Shown in pieces: positions 1-6,316 of a DNA stretch of 6,316 nucleotides. Within the stretch, counting starts at the first letter, position 1. Each line of letters opens with the position of its first letter. The notes beneath the pieces were generated by a model, which made no database searches, was not told the origin of the DNA, and saw only the letters and a program-made list of their open reading frames with translations. A program made the translations under genes and the position numbers. The DNA is taken from assembly GCA_913053815.1 (NCBI GenBank), contig CAJXGK010000117.1, forward strand, positions 1-6,316, read 5' to 3'. Source of the stretch: an uncultured Rhodanobacteraceae bacterium. GTDB taxonomy: Bacteria > Pseudomonadota > Gammaproteobacteria > Xanthomonadales > Rhodanobacteraceae.

Positions 1-852
1 TTTGTCCGTGCCGAACACCGCAACAACCTGATGATTTCCGAAAACATAGAAGAACTTTTTCAGCTTATGCAAAATTATAGCCCTGTGACTATTGGGAAAT
101 GGATAGAAGATATTAAAACGGAATCTTCTACAGCGCGCAGTAACACTTCGACCCCCACCCCCCCCGAGGGGGCTGAGTCCGGCACTCCAGCCAAGCGTAG
201 CCGCCGCCGGGGACGCCGTGGCGGCCGCCGTCGGCACAATGCTGTTGCAGCCAATAGCCCAGTTACCAGCGCCACAGACACAGAGTCGTCCGGGGTTCTC
301 AGCAATGCGCCTGATCCAACCACGGCAACGACTTCACAAGCTTCAGCGAGCCGCCGCCTACCGAGCAAGAATCCTGTATCAGTAAGTTCCTCACCAGAAA
401 AAATAGTGGCCAAGCCTGTGGCTAATTCAGGGCAACAGCCATCCGTACCATCGACCGATGTCTCCACACCCCCCGCTATTCAGCAGCCGGAGATTCGGCC
501 TACGGCTCCTGGAATCACCCAGGTAAAACCTCAAATGGCTGAGCTTACTGGTCACCATGCCGTAGCCGGTAAACCTGGATTGGCCCCATCGCCAGGAAGC
601 TCCGTGAAGGGCTCTCCCGACACTCTGCCCAACCGTAACACGGGGCAGACCAGAACGAGTTCTGCACAGAGCTCCAGCCTGACCCCATCCCCGGCACCCG
701 GCACCACCGAGACCATCCCCGCGACTCACCCAACAACAAAACCTTCCCCCAAGTCGGCTTCCGCTCCTGGCAAGCGCCCCATCGCCGACCCGCCTGCCCC
801 GAGCTCCAAGCCAGGCAGCAGCACTATGACTGTTGCTTCGTCGCTGCCTTAG
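1..852 (+). CDS. C-terminal part of a LOG-family-like (TIGR00730) protein with a long disordered Pro/Ser/Thr/Ala tail; 5' end outside window
   Basis: The frame is open from the first base, so the true start lies upstream and the Met at base 31 is internal. Codons 1-38 (FVRAEHRNNLMI, then EELFQLMQNY and a closing GKWIED) fit the end of LOG-family Rossmann proteins, where an 'EHR' segment, an 'eeLl..l..y' helix and a terminal KWI are usual. Characterised LOG members release cytokinin bases from nucleoside monophosphates; others are of unknown role. The diagnostic PGGxGT motif would lie outside the window, so the family call rests on about 38 residues. After KWI most family members stop. Here about 245 more codons follow, dominated by P, S, T, A and G, with one basic cluster at codons 65-79 (KRSRRRGRRGGRRRH) recalling RNA-binding tails of RNase E or DEAD-box proteins. 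No signal peptide, membrane segment or tandem repeat is visible in the tail. The TAG at 850-852 probably reflects a frameshift, because the tail appears to go on in another frame. The gene converges on the moeB operon. Confidence 0.6.
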   Translation, partial: FVRAEHRNNLMISENIEELFQLMQNYSPVTIGKWIEDIKTESSTARSNTSTPTPPEGAESGTPAKRSRRRGRRGGRRRHNAVAANSPVTSATDTESSGVLSNAPDPTTATTSQASASRRLPSKNPVSVSSSPEKIVAKPVANSGQQPSVPSTDVSTPPAIQQPEIRPTAPGITQVKPQMAELTGHHAVAGKPGLAPSPGSSVKGSPDTLPNRNTGQTRTSSAQSSSLTPSPAPGTTETIPATHPTTKPSPKSASAPGKRPIADPPAPSSKPGSSTMTVASSLP

Positions 853-1331
853 CCGCCACCCCCACGTTCTCGACACCGCCAAGCCAAGAACGCTCAGCAA
901 CTATATCGAAGACCACCGCCCGATCCCAGTCGAAAGATGCCACGCCCCCAGCGCATCCTGCCACCGGTACTAACACTTCCCCAGAGATGTCAGATCCGAT
1001 CAAGCCCGCAGCACGAGTACTGGACAAACCGCGCCCGGCCACCCCGACAGCGACACAAACCAAGCTACAGGCCAAGCGAGGAGCCTCAGAATCCGCCGAT
1101 GCAGCAGCGCTTCCCTTACACAAGCCCATTCATCAGGCCCGGCGAGAGGGTGAGACCAGTGATCGTGATCACGGCAAGCAGCGGCAGCGGCCAAGCCAGG
1201 CCAATCTATTTACAGAAGATTCACCTAAGCCCAGCTCCGGGAAGCCCGCTGCCGCAACCGATAAGCCGGTTAGTACGGAATCGGTTCACACACCGACTGT
1301 TCCAGTACAGAAAAAACCATCAGCAGAGTAA
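849..1331 (+). pseudogene. Out-of-frame continuation of the LOG-like protein's low-complexity tail
   Basis: Read in the frame that is -1 to the upstream gene, bases 849-1328 are free of stops and end at TAA 1329-1331. This gives about 160 codons ending in PVQKKPSAE. The composition (T, P, S, A, K, R, Q; almost no W, C, F or Y) matches the tail upstream of 850. The same frame before about 835 instead gives Trp-, Cys- and Phe-containing sequence unlike a tail. The simplest reading is that translation originally passed from one frame to the other between about 835 and 850, so one base has been lost there (or two gained), or the sequence has an error. An ATG at 987 could start a separate 114-codon ORF, but I see no Shine-Dalgarno sequence before it and the open frame runs through it. 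I infer that this is the detached end of the same protein rather than an independent gene. No function can be assigned. Confidence 0.5.
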
Positions 1332-1501
1332 TGGCGCTATGACAGCGGAATGTTGGGGGGGGCTTCCGTCATTTCGTAGGACGACTTCAGGTCCCCTGCT
1401 CTTCTGGAGATTCAAGGGCACCTCGAAACCGTAGCCATTGGCTTGCGCGCCAGACGCTCTGGAGCGAATCTCCGAGACCTTGCAGTGATGGGTCTGAGTC
1501 C
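1332..1501. other. Convergent intergenic gap between the LOG-like tail and moeB
   Basis: This 170-bp stretch separates two genes that point at each other. It holds a run of eight G at 1355-1362 and a small hairpin with stem CCAGA/TCTGG and loop CGC at 1450-1462. A second weak pairing is AGACC 1475-1479 with GGTCT 1491-1495. Neither stem is followed by a T run on either strand, so I do not call a terminator. Frame 3 on the plus strand is open from 1380 to the TAA at 1503-1505; see the separate entry. Confidence 0.6.
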
Positions 1502-1505
1502 CTAA
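1380..1505 (+). pseudogene. Possible gene remnant: 41-codon open stretch ending on the moeB stop
   Basis: After a TAG at 1377-1379, plus-strand frame 3 reads 41 codons to TAA 1503-1505. There is no start codon at its beginning. The peptide looks protein-like, with helical, amphipathic stretches such as LLEIQGHLETVAIGLRARR followed by SGANLRDLAVMGLSP. Its stop overlaps the moeB stop by two bases on the opposite strand, an arrangement seen for genuinely convergent genes. The DLxxxGLxP motif is faintly reminiscent of the end of the poly(A)-polymerase/CCA-adding enzyme family, but the match is far too short to rely on. It could equally be chance open sequence. I do not recognise it. Confidence 0.2.
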
Positions 1506-2653
1506 CGGGGATCGCACTGTGGCAAGGTGATATCGACTTTCCGCCGCCGCGTAACCGGTCCGCAACCTGGGCAGGCCGGGTCTCGTGACAAATGCAGTTC
1601 GTGAAAAACCAGTTGTAGAGCATCAAACAACAGCAGCCGACCGACCATTGACTGACCTAGGTCAAGCAGCAGTTTGAGAGTCTCCACGGCTTGCAAGGTC
1701 CCCAACACACCAGGCAACACTCCCAGCACCCCGGCCTCAGCGCAGTTGGGTGCTTCGCCGCTGACAGGGGGGTCAGGATACAGACAGCGATAACACGGGC
1801 TGTCAGCTTGTCGGGGGTCGAAGACGCTCAATTGGCCGGAAAATCGCTCAATCCCTGCATACACTAGTGGGATGCTGTGTCGGAGACTGATTTCACTCAA
1901 TAGATAACGGGTTGGAAAGTTATCCGCACCATCCACGATGACATCATGTTCGGCCAGCAAAGTATCGGCATTATCCTGCTGTAGGCGTGTTTGGCAGGCG
2001 TGAATCTGTAAGCTAGGATTCAGCCCTAGCAGGGTGTTGCGTGCTGATTCGACTTTCGGCATGCCGATAGATTTTTCGCTATGCACAACCTGTCGATGCA
2101 AATTACTGCGCTCTACCTGATCGTGGTCAATCAAAGTAATCTGCCCCACCCCGGCGGCAGCAAGATACAGACCTACTGGGGCACCGAGGCCTCCGACCCC
2201 AACCAGGGCCACGCGAGAGACCGCCAGCTGCTGTTGGCCCAAGGGGCCGATTTCAGGCAGGATCAATTGCCGTGCATAACGATCCCGAGCATCGCTGTCG
2301 AGTTGTATCCCTTCTAATGGCAAGCCCTTGGCGATCCATGCCGTGACCCCACCCGCAACGGATACCACCTCGGAATAACCCATATTCTGTAAGCTTCGCG
2401 CGGCACGTATGGAGCGCTGCCCGAGTGCACAGATAAGCATAAGTGGATGGCTCGAAGCCTTGTCTTGGTCTTTCAAAAATTTTCCAAGATCCGCTTCGTT
2501 ACAAGCCAGAGCACCGTGCGGCAACCCTTTTTCACGTTCAATATCGGTACGAACATCGAGCAAAAGATGTCCGCATAATTGTCGCTGCCGCGCTTCTTCG
2601 ACGCTGATTTGCTGAATCATTGGTGACGTCACTATCCGGCCTTCACCCATCAT
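1502..2653 (-). CDS. moeB: Rhodanese-MoeB/ThiF fusion: sulfur-carrier protein adenylyltransferase
   Basis: This cytoplasmic enzyme adenylates the C-terminal Gly-Gly of a small ubiquitin-like sulfur carrier (MoaD in molybdopterin synthesis, ThiS-like carriers in relatives) so that it can receive sulfur. Numbered from the ATG at 2651-2653 (383 aa), residues about 13-112 form a rhodanese domain with LLDVR at 31-35 and the active loop CALGQRS at 75-81. Cys75 is the expected persulfide carrier. Residues about 120-365 form the E1-like ThiF domain, with the GVGGLG nucleotide loop at 152-157, Asp176, the Arg/Lys set around ERSNLHR and GMPK (181-200), DGADN at 241-245, and conserved Cys304 in NCAEAGVLG. 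Two CxxC pairs (287/290 and 361/364) should bind zinc. The start is uncertain. Tandem ATGs at 2653 and 2650 follow a weak GGGTAG, a TTG at 2668 extends the frame, and an ATG at 2620 begins right at the rhodanese domain. It lies about 42 bp after der, probably the last operon gene. No moaD, moaE or thiS is visible nearby, so the carrier is unknown. Confidence 0.9.
   Translation of the reverse strand: MMGEGRIVTSPMIQQISVEEARQRQLCGHLLLDVRTDIEREKGLPHGALACNEADLGKFLKDQDKASSHPLMLICALGQRSIRAARSLQNMGYSEVVSVAGGVTAWIAKGLPLEGIQLDSDARDRYARQLILPEIGPLGQQQLAVSRVALVGVGGLGAPVGLYLAAAGVGQITLIDHDQVERSNLHRQVVHSEKSIGMPKVESARNTLLGLNPSLQIHACQTRLQQDNADTLLAEHDVIVDGADNFPTRYLLSEISLRHSIPLVYAGIERFSGQLSVFDPRQADSPCYRCLYPDPPVSGEAPNCAEAGVLGVLPGVLGTLQAVETLKLLLDLGQSMVGRLLLFDALQLVFHELHLSRDPACPGCGPVTRRRKVDITLPQCDPR
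2623..2632. other. 10-bp perfect palindrome GTGACGTCAC near the moeB start
   Basis: The sequence GTGACGTCAC is its own reverse complement and lies just upstream of the ATG at 2620, inside the longer reading of moeB. It could be a protein-binding half-site pair if moeB starts at 2620, but a 10-bp palindrome can also occur by chance in coding DNA. Confidence 0.2.
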
Positions 2654-2695
2654 CAAGTTTCTACCCAAATAGCCCGGTTGCGCTACCGTTACGGC

Positions 2696-4087
2696 TCAGT
2701 GTTTCCCGCGAACATGCTGGAGTAACCGCTTACGCTTGCGTAACTGGCGCCCACTAAGTACATTTTTGTGCCCTGCAAACGGATTTTCCCCTTCCCGGAA
2801 ATGGATACGTACCGGGGTCCCAAAGAGACGAAACCGTTTGCGGAAAAAATTCTCTAGATATCGTATATAGGTCGGTGCAAGATGCTTGGTACGGCTACCG
2901 TGAATGATGATAGTTGGAGGGTGGTTACCCCCCAAATGGGCATACCGGAGCTTGGGGGCATGGCCGCGTACTAGCGGGGGCTGGTAGGCCGTATACGCCT
3001 GTTCTAACGCTCGAGTCAGTGCCGGTGTACCCAGTGAGCGATGGGCTGCCGCATGGGCACGATCTATTGCTCTCATCAATTCGCGAAAACCGGAGCCCTG
3101 CAATGCCGAGAGGGTGATTACCTGAGCCCAAGTGACAAATTCCAGTTTCCGATCAATCCCTGCCCGGCAGTGTCGACGCGCATCACGACTCAGACCATCC
3201 CATTTGTTCAGGGCAATGACCAAAGCCCGACCGGCATCCAAAATATAGCTAATGAGACTTAGGTCTTGATCAGTCACCCCTTCCTGCGCATCCAGCATCA
3301 ACAAGGCCACTTCAGCGTCATCCAAGGCTTGCAAAGCCTTGATGACAGAAAACTTTTCTAGTGCTTGCTCGACCCGAGCCCGACGCCGTATCCCCGCCGT
3401 GTCGATCAGCACATAGGACTTCCCATCACGCTGTAGCGGTACGTGAATGGCATCACGGGTGGTACCGGCCAGCTCGGAAACTACCACCCGCTCTTCGCCA
3501 AGCAGACGATTTACCAGTGTCGACTTGCCCACATTGGGACGGCCCAGGACGGCAATCGGGATGCCCTCAGCAGCAAGATTCGCGACCTCCTGTTGCCTAG
3601 GAAGCCGGGGTATAAGCTCATCGAGCAAAGAATCAAGGCCACGTCCATGGCTCGCCGCAATCGGCAAAACAGGTGAAATCCCCAGTGTCGCAAAATCAGC
3701 CGAGGCCACATCAAGATCCAGGCCATCGGTTTTGTTAACCGTGAGCAGGACCGGCTTGCCACTGCGGCGAAGCCCCTGCAGAACGCTCGCATCGAGTGGT
3801 GACAAACCCTCGCGTGCATCCACGATCAACAGCAATATATCGGACTCATCAATCGCCATCTGTACCTGGCACGTAGTCAGTGCATCCAGCGACTGGGCCG
3901 CATCACCCAGTCCGCCGGTATCCACCACTACAAAGGGTCGGTCGCGACGGCGGCAAACTCCGTAATGGCGATCCCGAGTTACCCCCGGCATATCTGCAAC
4001 CAGTGCGTCACGACTCCGAGTTAGCGCATTGAACAACGTGGACTTACCTACATTCGGTCGTCCGACCAGGGCAACAACGGGTAACAT
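2696..4087 (-). CDS. der: Ribosome-assembly double GTPase Der (EngA)
   Basis: Der is an essential cytoplasmic GTPase that binds the 50S subunit during its maturation. The 463-aa protein has the full family layout. The first G domain has GRPNVGKS at 9-16, the switch Thr in GVTRDR near 37, DTGG at 56-59 and NKTD at 118-121. A short linker leads to a second G domain with GRPNVGKS at 182-189, AGTTRD near 207-212, DTAG at 229-232, NKWD at 294-297 and SALQGSG from 327. A C-terminal KH-like domain (about 350-440) follows, with TIIIHG and a YLENFFRKRF segment, then a basic tail ending RKRKRLLQHVRGKH. Length is a little under the roughly 490 residues of the E. coli protein. The ATG at 4085-4087 puts the G1 motif at the normal distance from the N-terminus. 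It begins 18 bp after the bamB stop, so it is probably co-transcribed and translated close behind BamB. No recognisable strong Shine-Dalgarno precedes it. All key motifs are intact. Confidence 0.98.
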   Translation of the reverse strand: MLPVVALVGRPNVGKSTLFNALTRSRDALVADMPGVTRDRHYGVCRRRDRPFVVVDTGGLGDAAQSLDALTTCQVQMAIDESDILLLIVDAREGLSPLDASVLQGLRRSGKPVLLTVNKTDGLDLDVASADFATLGISPVLPIAASHGRGLDSLLDELIPRLPRQQEVANLAAEGIPIAVLGRPNVGKSTLVNRLLGEERVVVSELAGTTRDAIHVPLQRDGKSYVLIDTAGIRRRARVEQALEKFSVIKALQALDDAEVALLMLDAQEGVTDQDLSLISYILDAGRALVIALNKWDGLSRDARRHCRAGIDRKLEFVTWAQVITLSALQGSGFRELMRAIDRAHAAAHRSLGTPALTRALEQAYTAYQPPLVRGHAPKLRYAHLGGNHPPTIIIHGSRTKHLAPTYIRYLENFFRKRFRLFGTPVRIHFREGENPFAGHKNVLSGRQLRKRKRLLQHVRGKH

Positions 4088-4105
4088 CGGTTGGTACTCA
4101 ACGGT

Positions 4106-5281
4106 TTATTTGCTAGCGATATGATAGGCGGCAAGATGTCCCCTGACATCTTCGACCAATACGATAGCGCCCGCTACCACCGGGCGGGAGCGGATTGGAT
4201 CACTGGACAGCTGCTCACTTGCCGCAAATTTGCCGTTGGTAATATTCAGCCAGTATACATAACCCTTGAGCCCACCCAGGACAACATAGCCTTTCTGGAT
4301 AGCAGGGGCGGCCAGCCAGTGCCACTGCAATGCGGTCTGCTTCCACAAATCTCCCCCATTACTCTGGTCCATGGCCCAGATATTAAAATGATCGTCCACG
4401 GCAATGACTTGAGTGCCCGCAATAGCCACCCCGGTATAGCTGGAAAAAGGCCTGCTCCAGAGTACCCGCCCACTTTTCGCCTGAATCGCCATCAGGTTGC
4501 CATGGTAAGCGTCAACATAGAGAACCCCATTGTCGAACACGACCCGGCCGTCAGAATCATCCAGTTTCTGAATATCAGAACGCCCGGTACCGGCAGCGAC
4601 GGGTATACGCCACAAGTTACTGCCATCTTTTTGTGAGATAGCAATCAACTTGCCGGCATCACTGCCAAAAATAATCGCTCCCCCCACTGCCAGCAGCTCC
4701 CCGTTACCGCGTAGACTCAGCAACGGCACATCTGAACGATCGTACAACCACAGCTGTTTGCCGTTGGTGGTATTCAAGGCGTACACATGCCCATCATTGC
4801 TACGCACGAATACCTTATGGCCGACGATCACCGGTGGGGTGATCACCTCGGAGCTTACCGGCGCTTTCCAGAGCGGTTTACCGGTCTTCGCTGCATAGGC
4901 ATACACATGGCCATTCTGGGAGCCGATGACCAGCAAATTGCCGACCACAGCAGGCCCCCCCGAATAGCGTAGATTGCGCTGACCAAACCAGTGATGAGAA
5001 GTCGACCAGATCTGCGCACCCGTGGCTAGCGTGTACGCTGCAAGGGTCCCATCAGGACTGGCCGCATAGACCACACCATCGCTGACCACCGGTCGCATAC
5101 GGATACCGGTAGAGCCGGTACCGTCCCCCACCGTCACGTCCCACAACTGGCTTATTCTCAACGTCGGTGTGAATACCGGTTGGGGTGTCGGTGGCTGGAT
5201 ATTGTCTTTGCTTGAGAAAAGGCTGCATCCACTCAATATGGTCGTGGTAAGCAGCAAGAGTAGGATGAGACCACGTTTCAT
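4106..5281 (-). CDS. bamB: Outer-membrane assembly lipoprotein BamB (PQQ beta-propeller)
   Basis: BamB is the propeller-shaped lipoprotein of the BAM complex that helps BamA fold and insert outer-membrane proteins. The 391-aa product opens with a classic lipoprotein signal: MKRG, a Leu/Ile/Thr hydrophobic core, and lipobox LSGC with the lipidated Cys at residue 19. Ser at +2 is compatible with outer-membrane sorting. From about residue 45 onward it is built of PQQ-type blades, each closing on a Trp strand: QIW 90-92, PLW 137-139, QLW 177-179, NLW 222-224, VLW 273-275 and DLW 311-313. Between them are repeated 'GxVYAxxxxxG' strands such as NGHVYAYAAKTG and DGHVYALNTTNG. Length and layout match the E. 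coli protein (392 aa). The ATG overlaps the yfgM stop in an ATGA arrangement (5278-5281), implying translational coupling. The der gene follows 18 bp after its TAA. Confidence 0.96.
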   Translation of the reverse strand: MKRGLILLLLLTTTILSGCSLFSSKDNIQPPTPQPVFTPTLRISQLWDVTVGDGTGSTGIRMRPVVSDGVVYAASPDGTLAAYTLATGAQIWSTSHHWFGQRNLRYSGGPAVVGNLLVIGSQNGHVYAYAAKTGKPLWKAPVSSEVITPPVIVGHKVFVRSNDGHVYALNTTNGKQLWLYDRSDVPLLSLRGNGELLAVGGAIIFGSDAGKLIAISQKDGSNLWRIPVAAGTGRSDIQKLDDSDGRVVFDNGVLYVDAYHGNLMAIQAKSGRVLWSRPFSSYTGVAIAGTQVIAVDDHFNIWAMDQSNGGDLWKQTALQWHWLAAPAIQKGYVVLGGLKGYVYWLNITNGKFAASEQLSSDPIRSRPVVAGAIVLVEDVRGHLAAYHIASK

Positions 5282-5928
5282 CGAGATTTTGTTCCGTTAG
5301 GGGTGAGATTTTCGAGCTTCATCTGCAGCAAATTGCGGTTGGCGGCACCAGCAGGCAACAATAGCAACGCCTCCTTATAGGCTTGGCGGGCCTTGCCCTG
5401 GTTGCCCAGTTGGGCCTCAGCATCCCCCCGCAAATTAGCCATCTGAGCCTGGTAATCATCATGGTTGACCTTTTTCAAGCTGGACAAGGCCTGCTTGGCC
5501 TGCCCTGCGGCAAGTTGTACCCGCGCCAGACGGACTTGCAGCAAATCTTTCAAGGAAGGCATGTTGGCGTGGGTGCCGGCCCAGGACAAGTCGACTTCTG
5601 CGGAAGGATAATCCCCCTGGCGAGCGGCTCGAGCCGCCAGAGCCCCCTTGGCCATCACGGCATAAACCGTATCAGGAAATTCTTGAGTCAGGACACCCGT
5701 AGCCACTTTTGCCTCAGTGACGTCATTCTTATCCAAGGCCTGACTCATAAGGTCGTACTGGGTGGCGGCCTGGATGAGGTAACCCTGCTTGTGGCTCTGC
5801 CATTTCTGCCACCCGAAAACCAGACCCAGACCGATACCCAGACCCAGCACAATTGAGATCCAGTTATCTACCAGCCATTTGCGGACGCGCTCGCCCTGCT
5901 CATAATCGTCGTATACATCGAATGCCAT
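5278..5928 (-). CDS. yfgM: YfgM/TPR_21-family membrane-anchored periplasmic protein
   Basis: YfgM is an inner-membrane protein with a periplasmic TPR domain. In E. coli it associates with the SecYEG translocon and PpiD and links to periplasmic chaperones. The 216-aa product has a short charged cytoplasmic N-terminus (DVYDDYEQGERVRKW), one membrane helix at about residues 20-40 (a Gly/Leu-rich stretch ending VFGW), and a helical repeat region from about 50 to the end. TPR-like signatures include GQAKQALSSLKKV and GNQGKARQAYKEALLLLP. Order, topology and length match the family. The ATG at 5926-5928 places the conserved N-terminal anchor directly after the start; only a weak purine-rich stretch lies upstream. 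It directly precedes bamB with a 4-nt overlap, as in gammaproteobacterial genomes. In contrast to E. coli, hisS is not its upstream neighbour here. Confidence 0.92.
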   Translation of the reverse strand: MAFDVYDDYEQGERVRKWLVDNWISIVLGLGIGLGLVFGWQKWQSHKQGYLIQAATQYDLMSQALDKNDVTEAKVATGVLTQEFPDTVYAVMAKGALAARAARQGDYPSAEVDLSWAGTHANMPSLKDLLQVRLARVQLAAGQAKQALSSLKKVNHDDYQAQMANLRGDAEAQLGNQGKARQAYKEALLLLPAGAANRNLLQMKLENLTPNGTKSR

Positions 5929-6026
5929 AGGGTTTTACCGTAAGTCGCGGAGGCCGTACCATACAAATTTGTGTCCTGCCCAGTGGGTCAGTGGCCACAA
6001 AGGTTACAAGCATAACAAATCCGTCG
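5929..6026 (-). promoter_or_regulatory. rodZ-yfgM spacer, possible secondary promoter region
   Basis: The spacer contains two perfect palindromes, ACAAATTTGT at 5963-5972 and GTGGCCAC at 5991-5998, and a direct repeat CAGTGG at 5981-5986 and 5989-5994. On the minus strand TATGGT, immediately after the first palindrome, is a weak -10 candidate without a good -35 at the right distance. The spacer is long compared with the other joints of this operon, so an internal promoter is possible but not shown. No terminator with a T run is visible after rodZ. Confidence 0.25.
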
Positions 6027-6316
6027 TTATTGGGGATGCGAGCCACCTACCTGAAAACGGACGATACGTGCTGAGCCAGCCCCTGGGGGATGAAACGGCT
6101 TGCCATCGATCGTGATTTCAACTGCCCGACTATCGCCGATCAGCACATTCAAAGGCTCCCTACTGTGGAAAGTGCGTACACTCCCTGCTGCCAACAGTGT
6201 ATAAGCCAGCCGCTTCCCATCCTGGGTTTGCACCTCGAGCCAGCATGGTGCGTGGACACGAATGGTCAGCGTATGCTCCGGGTACGCCGAATGGCCTGCA
6301 TCTTGCGAACCGTTAC
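6027..6316 (-). CDS. rodZ: RodZ-like cell-shape protein, C-terminal DUF4115 domain; 5' part outside window
   Basis: The frame is open through the window edge at 6316, so only the last 95 codons are present, ending at TAA (6027-6029). The visible part is the periplasmic beta-rich domain at the end of RodZ. After a short linker come TLTIRVHAPCWLEVQTQDGK, then a LLAAGSVRTF turn, PLNVLIGDSRAVEITIDGK and a final RIVRFQVGG strand. This is the DUF4115 pattern 'cWvev.d..Gk.l....l..G.......pl.v.iGna..v.i.vdG'. RodZ is an inner-membrane protein that ties the MreB cytoskeleton to the cell-wall elongation machinery. Its N-terminal helix-turn-helix and membrane helix must lie beyond the window. A GTG at 6231-6233 is internal to the domain and is not a start. 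It lies upstream of yfgM in the same direction. Confidence 0.85.
   Translation of the reverse strand, partial: NGSQDAGHSAYPEHTLTIRVHAPCWLEVQTQDGKRLAYTLLAAGSVRTFHSREPLNVLIGDSRAVEITIDGKPFHPPGAGSARIVRFQVGGSHPQ

Noticed and set aside
844..852. Programmed -1 frameshift site
   Set aside because: The bases CTGCCTTAG contain no X-XXY-YYZ slippery heptamer and I see no strong downstream stem, so a mutation or error is more likely.
427..900. 157-codon minus-strand open frame opposite the LOG-like tail
   Set aside because: Rich in Trp, Arg and Gly with no domain pattern. It is the complement of a P/S/T-rich coding strand, where antisense stops are rare.
1309..1336. Minus-strand terminator with a T6 run after moeB
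   Set aside because: The only stem before the T run is CCAT/ATGG with a 10-base loop, which is too weak, and it lies about 165 bp beyond the moeB stop.
937..1434. 165-codon plus-strand open frame starting at ATG 937
   Set aside because: It has an erratic composition, whereas the overlapping frame ending at 1331 keeps the tail's composition. I take it as a shadow.
3447..3965. 172-codon plus-strand open frame opposite der
   Set aside because: It lies wholly antisense to the intact Der GTPase domains; Ser/Arg-rich with no recognisable fold.
4091..4636. 181-codon plus-strand open frame opposite bamB
   Set aside because: Antisense to intact bamB blades, with no ribosome-binding site or family pattern.
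5383..5856. 157-codon plus-strand open frame opposite yfgM
   Set aside because: Antisense to intact yfgM. Its hydrophobic stretches mirror the codons of the TPR helices.

Overview
The window looks like a piece of a gammaproteobacterial or closely related (for example Acidithiobacillia-like) chromosome. The evidence is the gene order on the minus strand, rodZ (3' end) - yfgM - bamB - der, a neighbourhood known from gammaproteobacteria, together with a BamB lipoprotein signal that fits a Gram-negative envelope. I cannot name the species from sequence alone.

Right-hand side, 1502-6316, minus strand: a tightly packed, probably co-transcribed set. In transcription order it holds the C-terminal end of RodZ (cell-shape/MreB anchor), a 97-bp spacer, YfgM (membrane-anchored TPR protein of the Sec/periplasmic chaperone network), BamB (outer-membrane assembly lipoprotein, overlapping yfgM by 4 nt), Der/EngA (double GTPase for 50S ribosome assembly, 18 bp after bamB), and a MoeB/ThiF-type sulfur-carrier adenylyltransferase with an N-terminal rhodanese domain. 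The first four serve growth and envelope/ribosome biogenesis. The last is a sulfur-transfer enzyme riding at the end of the operon. In many gammaproteobacteria ispG and hisS lie between rodZ and yfgM; here they are absent.

Left-hand side, 1-1331, plus strand, convergent with the operon: the 3' end of a gene whose last ordered part (first ~38 codons of the window) resembles the C-terminus of LOG-family (TIGR00730) proteins. It is followed by a long Pro/Ser/Thr/Ala-rich, apparently disordered tail with an Arg/Gly cluster. The frame stops at 852, but an adjacent frame continues without a stop, and with the same unusual composition, to 1331. This suggests a one-base frameshift in the tail.

Between the two sides, 1332-1501 is a 170-bp convergent gap with no convincing terminator. 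It contains a 41-codon open stretch whose stop overlaps that of moeB. I found no RNA genes, insertion sequences, CRISPR arrays or new defence-like system. The most unusual part is the low-complexity, frameshifted tail and its flanking C8 and G8 tracts.
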